Source: Bombyx mori
Lineage: Eukaryota > Arthropoda > Insecta > Lepidoptera > Bombycidae
Length of the DNA stretch: 64,000 bases
NCBI RefSeq assembly: GCF_030269925.1
Contig: NC_085116.1
Coordinates: 13,020,001-13,084,000, forward strand
Reading direction: 5' to 3'
Under the pieces are notes generated by a model, which was given only the letters and a program-made list of their open reading frames with translations, did not search any database and had not been told where the DNA came from. Of this stretch, positions 45,106-56,803 are shown piece by piece. A program made the translations under genes and the position numbers. How positions within the stretch are numbered: the first letter of the stretch is position 1; the number at the start of each line of letters is the position of its first letter.

Positions 45106-45434
45106 CAATTTCGGTTGGTATTCCATCTGTTAGCAACTTTGTTTAGAGGAGCCAATACAAAATCAGGACAATCCATTTTTAATTGACGTCATAACCACTA
45201 ACGTACATATGTTCAACTTAATTTAGTAATTATATTTTATAAGATCTACTTAAATTATATATGATCTAATTCTCTCTATTAAGTACTCAAATTCAATTTG
45301 CATGTTTGTATTTTGCTATGGTGTTCATAATTTAATATTTTTAGGCTTGTACTTTGATTAACTTCTTGAATTATTAAAAATTTCTGTGATTTAATTACTT
45401 GGTTACTTTTATTTGTAAGTTCGCAGTTTTAAGT
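45106..45434. other. Unassigned AT-rich DNA
   Basis: Nothing recognised. Confidence 0.5.
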
Positions 45435-45762
45435 CTCAGTTTTATAGTACAACGGTCACGCTACCCTTTAAAGTGAAACATATTACTGATTCACGGCTGA
45501 AATAGGCTGGATGGTGGAAACTACCCGTGCGGGCTCGCAAGATGTCTCGCCACCAGTACTTACGCATATTATAATTTTGCGGGTTTGATTTTTATTACCT
45601 ACACGATGTGATTTCTTCAACGTGGAAGTTATTCGCGAATATTTGCTAGTACGTATTTTATAAGAAACATTTTTCACTTGCCTGCAGGATTCGAACACTG
45701 GTACAGTTACGTCACTATAAGAATGCACCGGGTGTCTTGTCCTTTAAGCCACGATGAATTCA
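45435..45762 (-). repeat. SINE-B long form, old, lacking its 3' third
   Basis: Body from about CTCAGTTTTATAGTACAACG, linker ACTTACGCATATTATAATTT and head GCAGGATTCGAACACTGG to CTTTAAGCCACGATG. Many substitutions in both promoter boxes. Confidence 0.82.
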
Positions 45763-45925
45763 AATCATTAACAAAATACCGATTAAGATTAAACAAAAAT
45801 TCAAACATTTTTGAAGTGAAAACTTCTTTAGAATCGTTGTGATTTCAAACCGGATGCAACGGAAAAAACGACAGGTAAGAGACACCAGCAAAGAATGAGA
45901 CAGAAATATACTTACTATTTAATAC

Positions 45926-46035
45926 AGCGCCATCTGTGAGATTTTTTAATACTAACGTGTGTATGAAAGCTCTTGTAGTGAATTTTAATTTAGGATTATA
46001 CGTGAAATTAAAATATCAATTCACAGAGGGCGCTA
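45926..46035. repeat. Short inverted repeat, possible MITE
   Basis: AGCGCCATCTGTGA at about 45926 and TCACAGAGGGCGCT at about 46021 are inverted copies with one mismatch, enclosing about 80 bases of AT-rich DNA. No target duplication is obvious. Confidence 0.45.
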
Positions 46036-48217
46036 CCTTACAATTATTTACTAATGACAAAATTTTACATATACTTAAGACGTTTAGGATAATTGTATTT
46101 TAATTTTGGAAGGTTTCACTTCTACCACGTGTGAATTGCACACATGTTTTTTTTTAATATTATTTAACTGTATTGTCATCTCCTGCCAGTACCACATCAT
46201 TGTTCCGAACATTCAAAATTGAACAACATTTTAATTATCATTCTTGTTACATTCACGATACTCTGAAACCTCGATATAAACGAATTTATCTGGCCATCGA
46301 TAATTGGTAGATAAACTTAAATCCAATGAATGTGTCCAATGTGATGAACGTTTTCATTTTTGACAATTCAGATGAGAATAATTGGAAATGAACGATTTAT
46401 TACTTTTTATTTCCGAAAGCCAAAATAAGTCCTAATGTTTTGAGCTGTTAATACTAGGGACTGCTACTATCCACGATCATCATTTTTAAATCTTGTTTGA
46501 AGAAGGATAAATCATAGCACTCGGAAACCGTAGCTTACAAGTAATAAAATCATTATTAGTCTATTGTTATAGGTATTCACGTCCGAAAATGTTTCCAATT
46601 ATCAGAATACATTTCTTCCGCCCAAGAAAAAATTCAAAAAAGAAATAAATAAAATTCTAATGATCGAGTAGCTGAGAATTCCCGGGACAACAGTGTTTCT
46701 GTAACATTTGTGAGAATGCAATAAACGCGTTGTCACTCTGTTTTAGTTCGAGGGTGGGTTTTTCAAATACTGTTATTGTTGTTCACGAAATTCGTACTCC
46801 ACTAATGTTGAAAACACATTATTCGTGTTCCGAAAGGTTTAAAGTATCTTATCTAATCTATTAATACTGAAGCTTAAGACGAAATCATATGGCGTATGAT
46901 TTCATCTCATATGGCGTAAGGAATGACCAAATTATGTGTGATGCAAAAACTATACGAGCAATTGAAAAAAAAAGAGAGACGTTATAGAAATATGGTGCTG
47001 GAGAAGAATGTTATGGATACGTGGTCAGAGATCTGAATCAATGTCTCAGTTCTGAAAAGACTCGGCATCAAACATTGGATGTCAACCCAAGTACGCGAAT
47101 TCTTTTGATTTTAACCACTTCTCAAATTAAAAGAGTACCTCATAAAGTTGTTTTAAGTCCAAAGTAGTGTGGAAAGAATGAAATGGGAGGTCAGTCACAA
47201 GGTGAACTGACCAGATCAAGTTAGGTGTGGTGGGCAACATGTACCAGTGCATTAGATTGAGATCTAATCATATGAAATGGCTTATTAGCATTTGATGGGT
47301 AAGATCTGCGCCCAACAGCACTAGAAGTTAAGCATAACGCTTTGGGAAGAACTTAATGATTGACAACAATAAGCTTACTGTCCATAAATTGTCGGGGCTC
47401 AAGATCCAGGCTTAAAGATATGAATATCAACTGAAAGAAAGAAGAAGCCACGATACTGCAGCTGACGACGACACGAAAACGATTGGATAGCATTTGTACT
47501 CCAGAAGTATGCTTAAATGGTAGCCTGAGAGCTTCTGAATCATCTACGTTATAGCTTATTAAGTATACCCAAATACAGTGGGTTTTTTTTTCAACTCCGG
47601 TGGACAATATTTTGTTCTGAGCAGTAAAGAACACCAGATTATTATTGCGCCAACTGTTCCTCGTTCCAAGAATTACTTCACAATATCACTATAAAAATTA
47701 TAAACACATCTGAATACACATTAACGCCTTCATTATAGGCTTAATTGTCCTTGGTAAGGAGCAGGCTTCTCGTGATTAATTTTATCGGAATTTGATTTTA
47801 GTCGTTACAAAGAATGCCAAAGGAACAATGCTTTAAAAACAATGTCCCCTCTTTTCTTTACTTCAAAGGCATACACGAAAAAGGAAAGCGTTCTGTTATA
47901 GTTACAGGAGGTGTTTTTGCGATAAGGGAACAGCGTACCTTTGTTATCTTAATAAAATATTACCGGCCGTTCGGCTTTATCGCTTCTATTGTAACTCTAA
48001 GCGTTGTTTACAACAAATTTGACGAAGAAAACGTTATTGTGTTTAACGAAAACTAAATGCGGACTGTGTTCAATTAAAATACTTTTGTAGATGAGCAAAC
48101 AATAATGTTTGCGTGTGTAATATTAAAAATAAAAGATTAGGCTTAAATTTTATTGAATAGAATTATAGGTTTTAAACATTTAATGAAACTAGCACATGTC
48201 CATCAGATTTAAGCAAA
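46036..48217. other. 2.2 kb of mostly unassigned DNA
   Basis: A possible CR1 tail scrap at 46495-46535 (GTTTGAAGAAGGATAAATCA). 46950-47310 has words that recall the end of a LINE ORF2 (GTGAACTGACCAGATCAAG) but no readable frame. An 80-codon ORF at 47814-48056 is unrecognised. Confidence 0.4.
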
Positions 48218-48272
48218 TGAATACACACGCACATGTACACACGTACACACGCACACACACACACACACATTA
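48218..48272 (+). repeat. (CA)n microsatellite, interrupted
   Basis: ACACACGCACATGTACACAC followed by GTACACACG and an uninterrupted run of about ten CA units. Confidence 0.9.
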
Positions 48273-48310
48273 TATGCATACTTAAAATACAACGACAGAG
48301 TATTTTCTTC

Positions 48311-48674
48311 GGTTTCCGGTCCTGAGGACCGAATGGAAAACAGTCGACGTCGCCCTAAGCACGTCATAACGGATCCTCCCGATCCACTAATAGTGCTTTA
48401 GGTACCTCGAGTACCAGTCACCGTCCTCGCCGAACGCGTCGCTTGCAACGAAGGGCTCGACGAGTACATCAGCCATAGACACAGCACACTGACTTTCGCG
48501 CCGGATCTTCTCAGTGAGTCGCGTTTCTCCTCCGGGGGTAGATTCTGCGAAGCACTGCTCTTGCTAGGGCCAGTGTCAGCAATACTTACTGCGGTTTGAG
48601 GCCCGTGAGCTCACCAACACGTCAAGGAGAAGCTGAAATAGCCTCTCAAAGCTATCAGCATAGGTAGGAAAAAA
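48311..48674 (+). mobile_element. Near full-length SINE-A (Bm1-like)
   Basis: Starts near CGGTCCTGAGGACCGAATGG, then CAGTCGACGTCGCCCTAAGC, GATCCTCCCGATCC, the core CGCCGGATCTTCTCAGTGAG, CCCGTGAGCTCACC and GCATAGGTAGGAAAAAA. Plus strand. Confidence 0.9.
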
Positions 48675-49212
48675 CCGGTTTCCGGGAGCTGGTGAAATTA
48701 TTAAAACCACTTTTACGATTAAATCTTGTGTTCATTAATTCCAACGTTTCAAATACTCACTTATATCATCATTTCATTTCATTTCACTCCATATTATCAT
48801 TTTTCATTGTAATTAAATCCCTAGTAGAAATAGTACCTACTAGGATATATTATTATGGAATATAATAATATATACATACGTATCATCCCTAATTATCATC
48901 TGAAATTTCATTCTTGAGATAGCTTTTCCCTTTGTCCAGTGGACCTAGTGATCTGCAACAAATTTTCTTAAAGGTCACTAGTTGAACAAGAACATCAAAC
49001 GTTCTCGTTTGGATATTGTTACTTGTTCAATCCCTTATTGTATTTACTACAACCGTATTTTATTTCAAAGGTAAAAATTATGAATTCGAAATTATAAACA
49101 CGAAAAATATTAACTTTTTCAAGCGAATACCTATTTGCATGAATGAGAATAATAGAATTTTTTCTATGTGATCAAAAGTAACTGTATTCGTTCAGTTCCG
49201 ATTCACTTATCT
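48675..49212. other. Unassigned AT-rich DNA
   Basis: Includes at 48770-48810 the TCATTTCATTTCACTCCATA tract shared with 8.6 kb. Confidence 0.5.
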
Positions 49213-49430
49213 TATCTTATACCTTTAAACGAGCAATTCTTGTATATTAATATATATATAATCTGAATCTCGGAAACGGCTCCAACGATTTTCATAAAAT
49301 TTAGTATACAGGGGATTTCGGGGGCGATAAATCGATCTAGCTACGATTTATTTTCAGAAAATGTTGTTTTATTCGTGTTTTCAATAATCAACTCTTTCCG
49401 ACATCTATTGGCGAATAATAATACTATTTT
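49213..49430 (+). repeat. Helitron-3-type dispersed repeat
   Basis: CTTTAAACGAGCAATTCTTG, AATCTCGGAAACGGCTCCAA, AAATTTAGTATACAGGGG, GGGGCGATAAATCGATC, and CCGACATCTATTGGCGAA. The opening phrase and GGAAACGGCTCC are typical of lepidopteran Helitron heads, but a clear CTAG terminus is not seen. Confidence 0.65.
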
Positions 49431-49815
49431 TCTTAATTGAGGGCAACTAACCGCTTTAAAGACACAACAAGATGCCGTTATCAAAAAAAAATCGGTCATC
49501 GTCTAGTTCAAATTAAACGTAGCGGTCAAATTAATTTGGGCATATTAAGTACGTTGCTTAAAATCTGGAATAATCGAAGACTGGGCTGATCAGTGACAAG
49601 TTAATGAAAAACATTACTCTCATTGGCAGATCTAAGTAAAATGTTTCATGTTTAGAGAACCAGTCATGTAAAGCTCACAAAATATGAAGTCAAAATCTCA
49701 TTGAACTGATCTGAATGTGTGCGTGAAAGTGAACCCATGCGAAACGTGTGAAGCCGTTGACCCGCATATCAGGTGATGTTTAGACAGAATCTCATTCCAT
49801 GAATTTCATATATAT
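49431..49815. other. Unassigned AT-rich DNA
   Basis: Nothing recognised. Confidence 0.5.
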
Positions 49816-50060
49816 AAATATTTATTGCTTAGATGGGTGGACGAGCTCACAGCCCACCTGGTGTTAAGTGGTTACTGGAGCCCATAGACATCTACAACGT
49901 AAATGCGCCACCCACCTTGAGATTTAAGTTCTAAGGTCTCAAGTATGCAGTACAGCGGCTGCCTCACTCTCAAAACCGAAACGCATTACTGCTTCACGGT
50001 ATAAATAGGCAGGGTGGTGATACCTACCCGTGCGGCCTCACAAGAAGTCCTACCACCAGT
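49816..50060 (-). repeat. SINE-B copy, short form
   Basis: Left ATTTATTGCTTAGATGGGTG, right CAAGAAGTCCTACCACCAGT. Confidence 0.92.
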
Positions 50061-50529
50061 ATACATACATAATAATAGTGGAAACCGATTGGATGAATTT
50101 TTGACGATTACTATTTACTTATTGCAGTAAAATGAACTCTCTGTCAACGTAATGAGAGCTCTTTAGCATATAAGTATAAAGGCCTTTTTGCTAACAGTGA
50201 TTTCTACCGACAAGGGGTAATAGAAAGAACATATCGAGGGAAGAAAGGTTTGTTTTGTAATTAAAAGTGCGTTTCATTTGGTATTAACATCAACAGTTCG
50301 ATGTTTTTAATTGAACGTCGATTAAGCTTACTTCGTTCAAATAGCTAAAGAAGTTTTTTATAATGAACTTTTTTTCAAATTTATATTTGGAATGACTCTT
50401 CTGTAAAGGTGCAAAAAATGTTGCTTTCCAAATAACTTTTCACCCCTCAATATTAAGTATTATTTTTGTCTAACATAAGCTATCCTTTGAACCGGAATGC
50501 GTGAATACATATCAACATTAAATAGCCAT
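50061..50529. other. Unassigned AT-rich DNA
   Basis: Nothing recognised. Confidence 0.5.
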
Positions 50530-50745
50530 ACTGGTTGGTGGTAGGAGCTCTTGTGAGTCCGCGCGGGTAGGTACCACTGCCCTGCCTATTTCTGCCGTGA
50601 AGCAGTAATGCGTTTCGGCTTGAAGGGTGGGGCAGCCGTTGTAACTATACTGAGACCTTAGAACTTATATCTCAAGGTGGGTGGCGCATTTATGTTGAAG
50701 ATGTCTATGGGTCCAGAAATCACTTAACACCAGGTTCACTGTGAG
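50530..50745 (+). repeat. SINE-B copy, short form, 3' end eroded
   Basis: Starts ACTGGTTGGTGGTAGGAGC (small duplication in the opening motif), ends near CACTTAACACCAGGTTCACT with no A-tail. Confidence 0.88.
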
Positions 50746-51013
50746 CCAACACAACTAACCTTCTAAACATAGATACAAATCCAACTTATGTCGAATTAAA
50801 TTCGCATAAAATTCGAAACGCTACCTCCGTTTTTCCTTTTAATTTAAGCACTTTGTGTAATCCTCGAAATTGCTGGTTGACCTCCGAAAATATACGGGTC
50901 TCAGTTCCATTGACCTTACGTTTAAATCTAAGCAATTATGACTTCCACCTGCAGAAGGGTTAGGAATGAAACTCGGTTTTCGGTTAACATTTAATATCGA
51001 GCAAGTTTTTTTT
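50746..51013. other. Unassigned DNA
   Basis: Nothing recognised. Confidence 0.5.
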
Positions 51014-51452
51014 GTTTTTTTTTATTGCTTAGATGGGTGGACGAGCTCACAGCCCACCTGGTGTTAAGTGGTTAATGGAGCCCATAGACATCTACAACGT
51101 AAACGCGCCACCCACCTCGAGATATAAGTTCTAAGGTCTCAGTATAGTTACAACGGTTACCCCACCCTTCGAACCGAAACGCATTACTGCTTCACGGCGG
51201 AAATAGGCGGGGTAGTGGTACCTACTCGTGCGGACTCCCAAGAGGTCCTACCACCAGTGATTACGCAAATTATAATTTTGCGGGTTTGGTTTTTATTACA
51301 CGATGTTATTCCTTCACCGTGGAAGTCAATTGTGAACATTTGTTGAGTACGTATTTCATTAGAAAAATTGGTACCCGCCTGCGGGATTCGAACACCGGTG
51401 CATCGCTACACACGAATGCACCGGACGTCTTATCCTTTAGGCCACGACGACT
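51014..51452 (-). mobile_element. Full-length SINE-B with tRNA-like head
   Basis: T-run and ATTGCTTAGATGGGTGG at the left, body to CCTACCACCAGT, linker GATTACGCAAATTATAATTT, head with GGGATTCGAACACCGG (B box complement) and CCTTTAGGCCACGACGAC (A box complement). About 440 bp and the cleanest head in the window. Confidence 0.93.
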
Positions 51453-52197
51453 ACTAAATGTTTGTGTGTTAATCAAATCAAACATACATCCGTTTAATCA
51501 GTTCATTAGTCATTGAGCGAACGTATTGTTGTAAGGGTGGAGTGGGTCTAACAAAAATACCAATTGTTTTGATATAAGGAACTTAAAGTATGTATTAAAC
51601 TGTATTATGTACTGTATTACTTATTTTTACCGCAAAATAACTGTAAATCTCATATCTGTTTATTTAGTGGGCAATGCAATTCTATGCGGTCCCGTATAAG
51701 CTGTACTAGCGAGCTACGTCACGATTAGAATGCGTTTTCAATTTGTATTTATTTTTTGTTTCCGCTAAATGTGGTACCTTACACCAACATCTCACCACAG
51801 ATGTTTTGCTTTGTTGACATTTCCGTGCTTGTCACGCCAACTTGACAAGTTTCCGATAACGAACTTGGTCGAAATAGACGATACCAATAAGATTATGACG
51901 TCTGAAAGTAGATTTTATCAACGTATTTCAGTCCGCTCTCGAGTTGGTCTCGATTTCAAGTTTGTTGGATTGAAGGTTGATTGCTTTATATACTTATATA
52001 TTTATTAAAAAAAAAGCTTTTTTCTTAATATTTGTTCGTTTTTTTTTATTAATAAAAAGTACAAAGTTATTTAATAATAAAAGTAATAAAGTTAATAATA
52101 ATATAAAGCTCCGAACATAGATGTTACAACTTGTTTATTTGGTATCCGTAGTTATTTTACAGGAAAAATATGAGTACAGCTAATATTTACACGTATT
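51453..52197. other. Unassigned AT-rich DNA
   Basis: A 79-codon ORF at 51769-52008 is not recognised. Confidence 0.45.
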
Positions 52198-52348
52198 AGT
52201 ACGGGTAGGTACCGCCCCAATTTTTCTGCCGCGAAGCAGTAATACTTTTCGATATGAATGGTGGGGCAGCTGTTGTCATGTAAAATTGATACTTGGAAAC
52301 ACTCAATTAGGTGGACTGTAAGCTTTGTCCAACCATGAAAGCACAAAA
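52198..52348 (+). repeat. SINE-B copy, old and internally deleted
   Basis: TACGGGTAGGTACCGCCCC, TTTCTGCCGCGAAGCAGTAA, GGTGGGGCAGCTGTTGTC and TTAGGTGGACTGTAAGC retain the SINE-B order. Confidence 0.75.
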
Positions 52349-52928
52349 AAGTTTGTTAGTGCATATAAAATATCCTAATATTTATAAGGAAATATTGTAG
52401 GTATTATAGAATAGTAGTCTTGAATTCAACTATCATCATTTTTGTACATGATTTGTGTGAGTCATAATTTTTGTACAATGTTGATGTAAAATTTATAAAT
52501 TTTTCTGTTTTCATTTATCATGTTGTATAAAGCATAGTACTGAAAAAAAATATATGACAAGTTTTTAGATATTCTCCTTGAAGTCAAATAGTTATCTTTC
52601 TATGAAATCAACCAAACGGGTTTCCTCTTTGTACGAGAGTAATAAAATTTATCACGCAGACACGTGTCGATTTGAAGTGAGGCCGAGAAACTCGCGGAGT
52701 TAACATCGAATTTCCTTAACGAGTACACGATGCGAATCCTAATCTAAAATGTAATTGGAAGGATTCTCGTCTACTTGATTGCTTATACAGTTTTAGACAC
52801 AAATCTGGACATAATGTCAAATGCGAATGTGCTTATACACACATGCATGGAGGAAAAATATAATTTGAAATTTCGTAGATTTGTAAAAGCCGGTTCATGT
52901 TGTGAGCCTTTTTAGGTTTTCAGAATAA
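52349..52928. other. Unassigned AT-rich DNA
   Basis: Nothing recognised. Confidence 0.5.
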
Positions 52929-53349
52929 TCTATACTAATATTATAAAGAGGAAAGATTTGTTTGTTTTGAATAGGCTCCGAAACTACTGAAGCGATTTGA
53001 AAAATTCGTCCACTGTTTAGGAGCTACAGTATCCCCGAGGGACATAGGCTATAATCTCTTTTGAAAAAAAATTTGGTATCTTTACTAAAACTCCAATAAT
53101 GTAAGCCAAGGTGTAAAAAAAATACCTAAAATATTCTTTACATCGCGTGTCCTGCGAACTATTGATGATAGAATAAAATAATGTCTACGACTTTGTAGAA
53201 CTCATTATTAATTACAAAAAGTGTCGCGACAGCATATGTCTAACTATTGTAGTTATGCTGCAATAAGTGTTGTTTTATTTAAAGAATAAAACAACGTCAA
53301 ATATCGTTGAAATTTTTGTTAAAGACCCGAGCGGAGCCGGAGCGGGCCG
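52929..53349 (+). mobile_element. Helitron-4-type element, non-autonomous
   Basis: Head TCTATACTAATATTATAAAG with GGCTCCGAAACTACTGAAGC; tail CCGAGCGGAGCCGGAGCGGG CCG. The usual final CTAGT is lost or diverged. No ORF. Confidence 0.65.
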
Positions 53350-53392
53350 TTTACATAATAAAATTATATAATTCTATAATAATATATGAATA

Positions 53393-53638
53393 CTAGCTGA
53401 CCCGGCAGAATTCGTAGTGCCTCAATCGATAAATAAAAGACACATCAAGGGGACACATCAAAGGAAAAACAAAATTGTTTGTCTTTATATAATTCCGAGC
53501 TTTTTTTATATTTTCTCACCTTTTAAACCTTCTCTGGACTTCCACGAATAATTCAAGACCAAAATTAGCCAAATCGGTCCAGCCGTTCTCGAGTTTTAGC
53601 GAGACAAACGAACAGCAATTCATTTATATTTATATAGA
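53393..53638 (-). mobile_element. Helitron-2 copy
   Basis: Element-sense tail CTGCCGGGTCAGCTAG at 53393 and head TCTATATAAATATAAATG at 53638; family phrase CTCGAGAACGGCTGGACC present on the minus strand. It lies 43 bases from the Helitron-4 tail. Confidence 0.88.
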
Positions 53639-53783
53639 TAATATAGAATGAATCAAAAATGAATATACTCGTAATTATGAGTTTGTAGCTAGTACGCAAG
53701 TACTCGCATACGACTAAACGCAGCTCCGCATTATATGAGGCCTACGTCATATCATCTGACGTTTATACCGCTAAATTTATAAT

Positions 53784-53985
53784 TTGTGTAATTACTGTTG
53801 GTGAAGCAGTACAGTAATGCGTTTCGGTTTGAAGGGTTGGGCAGCCGTTGTAACTATATTGAGGAACTCATATCTCAAGGTGGATGCCCGCATTTACGTT
53901 GCAGATGTCTATGGGCTCCAGTAACTACTTAACACCAGGTGGACTGTGAGCTCGTCCACCCATCTCAGCAATAAAAAAAAAAACA
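53784..53985 (+). repeat. SINE-B copy with internal deletion
   Basis: AATTACTGTTGGTGAAGCAG joins the usual start directly to the middle (about 60 bases lost). The tail CATCTCAGCAATAAAAAAAA is intact. Confidence 0.85.
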
Positions 53986-53989
53986 GTAT

Positions 53990-54200
53990 TATTGTCAATT
54001 CGTTTTTGTATATAAGTGCGTGCTGTGATTATTTTCATTCAGTGTGCTTTGTAAAATTGATCTGAGCGATACAATTAATAAATACCTCGCCATTGTTTCA
54101 CATCAGGATTGTTTTCAATATTATACAAAACAATAAAGTGTAATTGGCTGAAGGCATAGTATCCAGTCACTTTATTGGTGACCCCGACGTGATTCGAACA
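53990..54200 (+). mobile_element. LTR end plus tRNA-Trp primer-binding site
   Basis: TGGTGACCCCGACGTGATTC at 54176 is the exact reverse complement of the 3' end of eukaryotic tRNA-Trp including the CCA, which is not gene-encoded, so it is a primer-binding site of a reverse-transcribing element and not a tRNA gene piece. Upstream are LTR-like signals in order: GTATATAAG near 54008, a TTCATTCAGT initiator-like site about 30 bases on, and AATAAA near 54078 and 54132. The LTR 5' boundary is not visible; a SINE-B A-tail abuts it. Internal coding sequence is absent: within 80 bases the DNA passes into other repeats. Confidence 0.7.
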
Positions 54201-54274
54201 GCACTTCAAGTTTATGTCTGTCTTTAAAATTTCTTAGGAATTACTACGTCATTCGTACTACATACTGTACCATT

Positions 54275-54400
54275 GTAGTTTAAAAACTGAGGCCTTAGAA
54301 CTATTACCTCAAGGTAGGTGGCGGCATTTACTTTTTATGGGCCCCGATAACTACTTAACACCAGTTGGGCCGTCGTCCTACCTTAGAAATAAAAAAAATA
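54275..54400 (+). repeat. SINE-B 3' fragment, old
   Basis: AACTGAGGCCTTAGAACTAT, CTCAAGGTAGGTGGCGGC, TACTTAACACCAGTTGGG, then AGAAATAAAAAAAAT. Confidence 0.8.
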
Positions 54401-54596
54401 TATATAGGTAAGTATATGTTTTTCTGTAAAAAGTATTACCTATATTCGATTTGTGTATCGAATAATTTACAAAACTGAACATAACAAATACTCATATAGT
54501 TCGCGATCGTAGTTATCTTTGAAAACAATACTAGATAGTAAACTATACTAGCTAGTACCAAAGAAATGGCATTGTATTGTACTATCATGTATTCAT

Positions 54597-56510
54597 GGTA
54601 TAGTAACCGGCAAACTTCGTGAGCAAATGACCTTGACTGCGCAGAACCGAATTTTAGATCACTTTGGTGGTGAGGGTGAGGCGCGACGGCAGGGGAAATC
54701 GTATCGAGCGCGTTATTGGTAGAATCTGGTAGATCAGTCGAACCTTTCGTCCCGCACCGCGCCTTCGTTCCGCTTGCTCCCAAAAGTACGCTTGCGTACA
54801 GTGAAAAGTCTATTAATATTAATCGTTGAAGTTATTTGTTATAATTATTATTGTTTGTTGATTTTGTTGTTATTGCTATTTGTTGAGTGTTTCTTGGTTT
54901 TTTATAAAAAATATACTATGCCACGTCAAACTGGTGTAGTATTAAAAAGACAAGCTAGAAAAATGGTGTACGACGTATATTGCTTTCTTAAAAAGCAGGG
55001 AAATAATGATATGGAAACGGTAAAAGAGACTTCAGAGGCAACAAAAACATCAGTCAGTACTGTTAGGCGTATTATTAATGAAGCGAAGGGCTCTAACTTG
55101 CTCGCCGTGTTTCGTACTCCAGGTAAAAAAAGATCAGGGAAGAACAAAGTTACTGGAATTGATAGTTTCGACCAATCTGCAATAAAAAGATGTATTCATA
55201 ATTATCACATAACAAACAGCGAACTTCCTACCGTCGAAAGACTTCGTAAAAAATTGAAAGAAGATATAAATTTTAATGGCTCGGAACGAAGTTTACGACG
55301 AATTATGAAAGAGCTAGGCTTCAGATGGAAAAGAACAGAAAATAATCGGAAGCTATTAATTGAAAAAAGTAATATTCGACTACTAAGGATCGAATATCTC
55401 CAAAAAATAATTAAATATAGGCAAGAAGGAAGACCGATAGTGTACACCGATGAGTCCTATGTCGACTTATCACATGCAAGTGGTATGTCGTGGTCAGATG
55501 GATCAACTGGGGGTTATTTCGAAAGGACAGCGTGCAGTAATAGTGCATGCTGGCTCCGAAGATGGATTTGTTCCCAATGCCCTTCTTTTGTTTAAAGCTG
55601 GCACAAAATCTGGTGACTACCACGATAACATGAACTATTTGAACTACGAAAAATGGCTGCGTTGTCAGTTGCTACCAAATCTGCCACCAAATTCCGTTGT
55701 AGTAGTCGACAATGCATCATATCACAATAAACAGTCTGACCCCGCCCCAACTGCCAATGCCAAAAAAGTCTAAATGAAGAAATGGTTACAAGAAAAAGAA
55801 ATTCCATACGATGAAAACATGTTGAAACCCCAGCTTTTTAGCTTGATTAAAGCACATAAGGGACAACACAAAACATACAGCATTGATAAAATTTTATCAA
55901 ACCACAACCATTCAGTGCTTCGCTTACCTCCATACCATCCAGACCTCAACCCAATTGAAATGGCTTGGGCAGCTATTAAAGGGTATGTCAGTAGCAAAAA
56001 TGTCAACTGGAGCACTGGCAAAGTAATAGAGCTAGTGAAGGAAAAGGTCGCGGCGATGGGTGCTCCGGAATGGGGTAGATTATGTCAAAAGATAAAAGAG
56101 ATTGAGGCGGAGTATGTAAAAAGTGATCATGTGGTAGATTTAGTCACTGATGAGTTTGTAATTTTTGCTGACGATGATTGCGACACGGATGAAGAAAGTA
56201 GTGATGATGATGATGGTCATGATTATGATAGCGAAAAAACAATTACAAATACCAGCTCAGCTTCAGCTGATCCAAGACCTGGCACCAGCTCTAGTTTTGA
56301 CCTAATGGAAGGAATATCTATTTTACCCCTAGATTAAATTACTACAATTATTAACCTGTATTTTTTGTTCATGTACTAATAAATATATAAATAAATACAT
56401 ATTATGTTGTTTTTAATAACTTAATAACATTTTTGTACGTAATTGTACGATGCGCAAACTTACCCCCACTACGTCAACTAATGCTCAAGAAGTTTGCCGA
56501 GTATTATACC
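54597..56510 (+). mobile_element. DD82E (Sailor-type) IS630-Tc1-mariner transposon, near complete
   Basis: Inverted termini: left GGTATAGTAACCGGCAAACT at about 54597; right end, reverse-complemented from 56510, GGTATAATACTCGGCAAACT; both continue TTC(G/T)TGAGCA. TA lies within the matched ends, so the exact duplication is ambiguous. About 1.9 kb, with one broken transposase frame. The leader (CCCGCACCGCGCCTTCGTTC) resembles that of the small derivative at 14.6 kb. Sailor is a recently named group in which the last two catalytic residues are 82 apart. Confidence 0.85.
54918..56337 (+). pseudogene. DD82E transposase, one frameshift and one stop
   Basis: Start chosen at the ATG of MPRQTGVVLKRQARK (54918), since upstream codons are hydrophobic and unlike a transposase. 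An N-terminal helix-turn-helix region (TSVSTVRRIINEAKG) is followed by a second basic domain (SERSLRRIMKELGFRW). Catalytic residues: D in IVYTDESYVD (about residue 178), D in NSVVVVDNASYH, and E in YHPDLNPIEMAWA. Counting codons between the second D and the E gives 82, including the in-frame TAA at 55771-55773. A frameshift lies near 55490-55530: the plus-one frame takes over at SKGQRAVIVHAGSEDGFVPN. The C-terminus is acidic (DDDCDTDEESSDDDDG) and ends SISILPLD-like (GISILPLD). The breaks make this copy inactive. DDE transposases cut and join DNA in the nucleus. Confidence 0.88.
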
Positions 56511-56797
56511 ACTGCACTGGATCGCCGCGTAGAAAGCAAACATTCGTGGCACGAATACGCGGGGCAACTTGTGTTATGCGACCACATGCCTCATGCTTGT
56601 TTACAAGTTTCAAATATTCTCTAATTTGTTGACAAACGAACTTTAGTGCGGAAGTTTTGAACAAAACATGGAACTTGTTGAATATATTTAGATACCGTCG
56701 TCTCATATATCCTTCAGGGTTTATCTGCATTGCTAAAGTAATCGAGGGAGTAAGCTTCGGTTTAGTTTCAGCAAATTGTGTTTGTTATGGTCTTCTA
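56511..56797. other. Unassigned DNA between Sailor and the Helitron
   Basis: Nothing recognised; ORFs of 60-81 codons on both strands are not persuasive. Confidence 0.45.
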
Positions 56798-56803
56798 TCT
56801 ATA

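Noticed and set aside
46950..47310. LINE ORF2 C-terminal remnant
   Set aside because: A few words (GTGAACTGACCAGATCAAG) recall the WTDQIK-type tail, but no frame longer than a few residues supports it.
54176..54200. Fragment of a tRNA-Trp gene
   Set aside because: The match includes the complement of CCA, which is added after transcription in eukaryotes, so a primer-binding site is the better reading.
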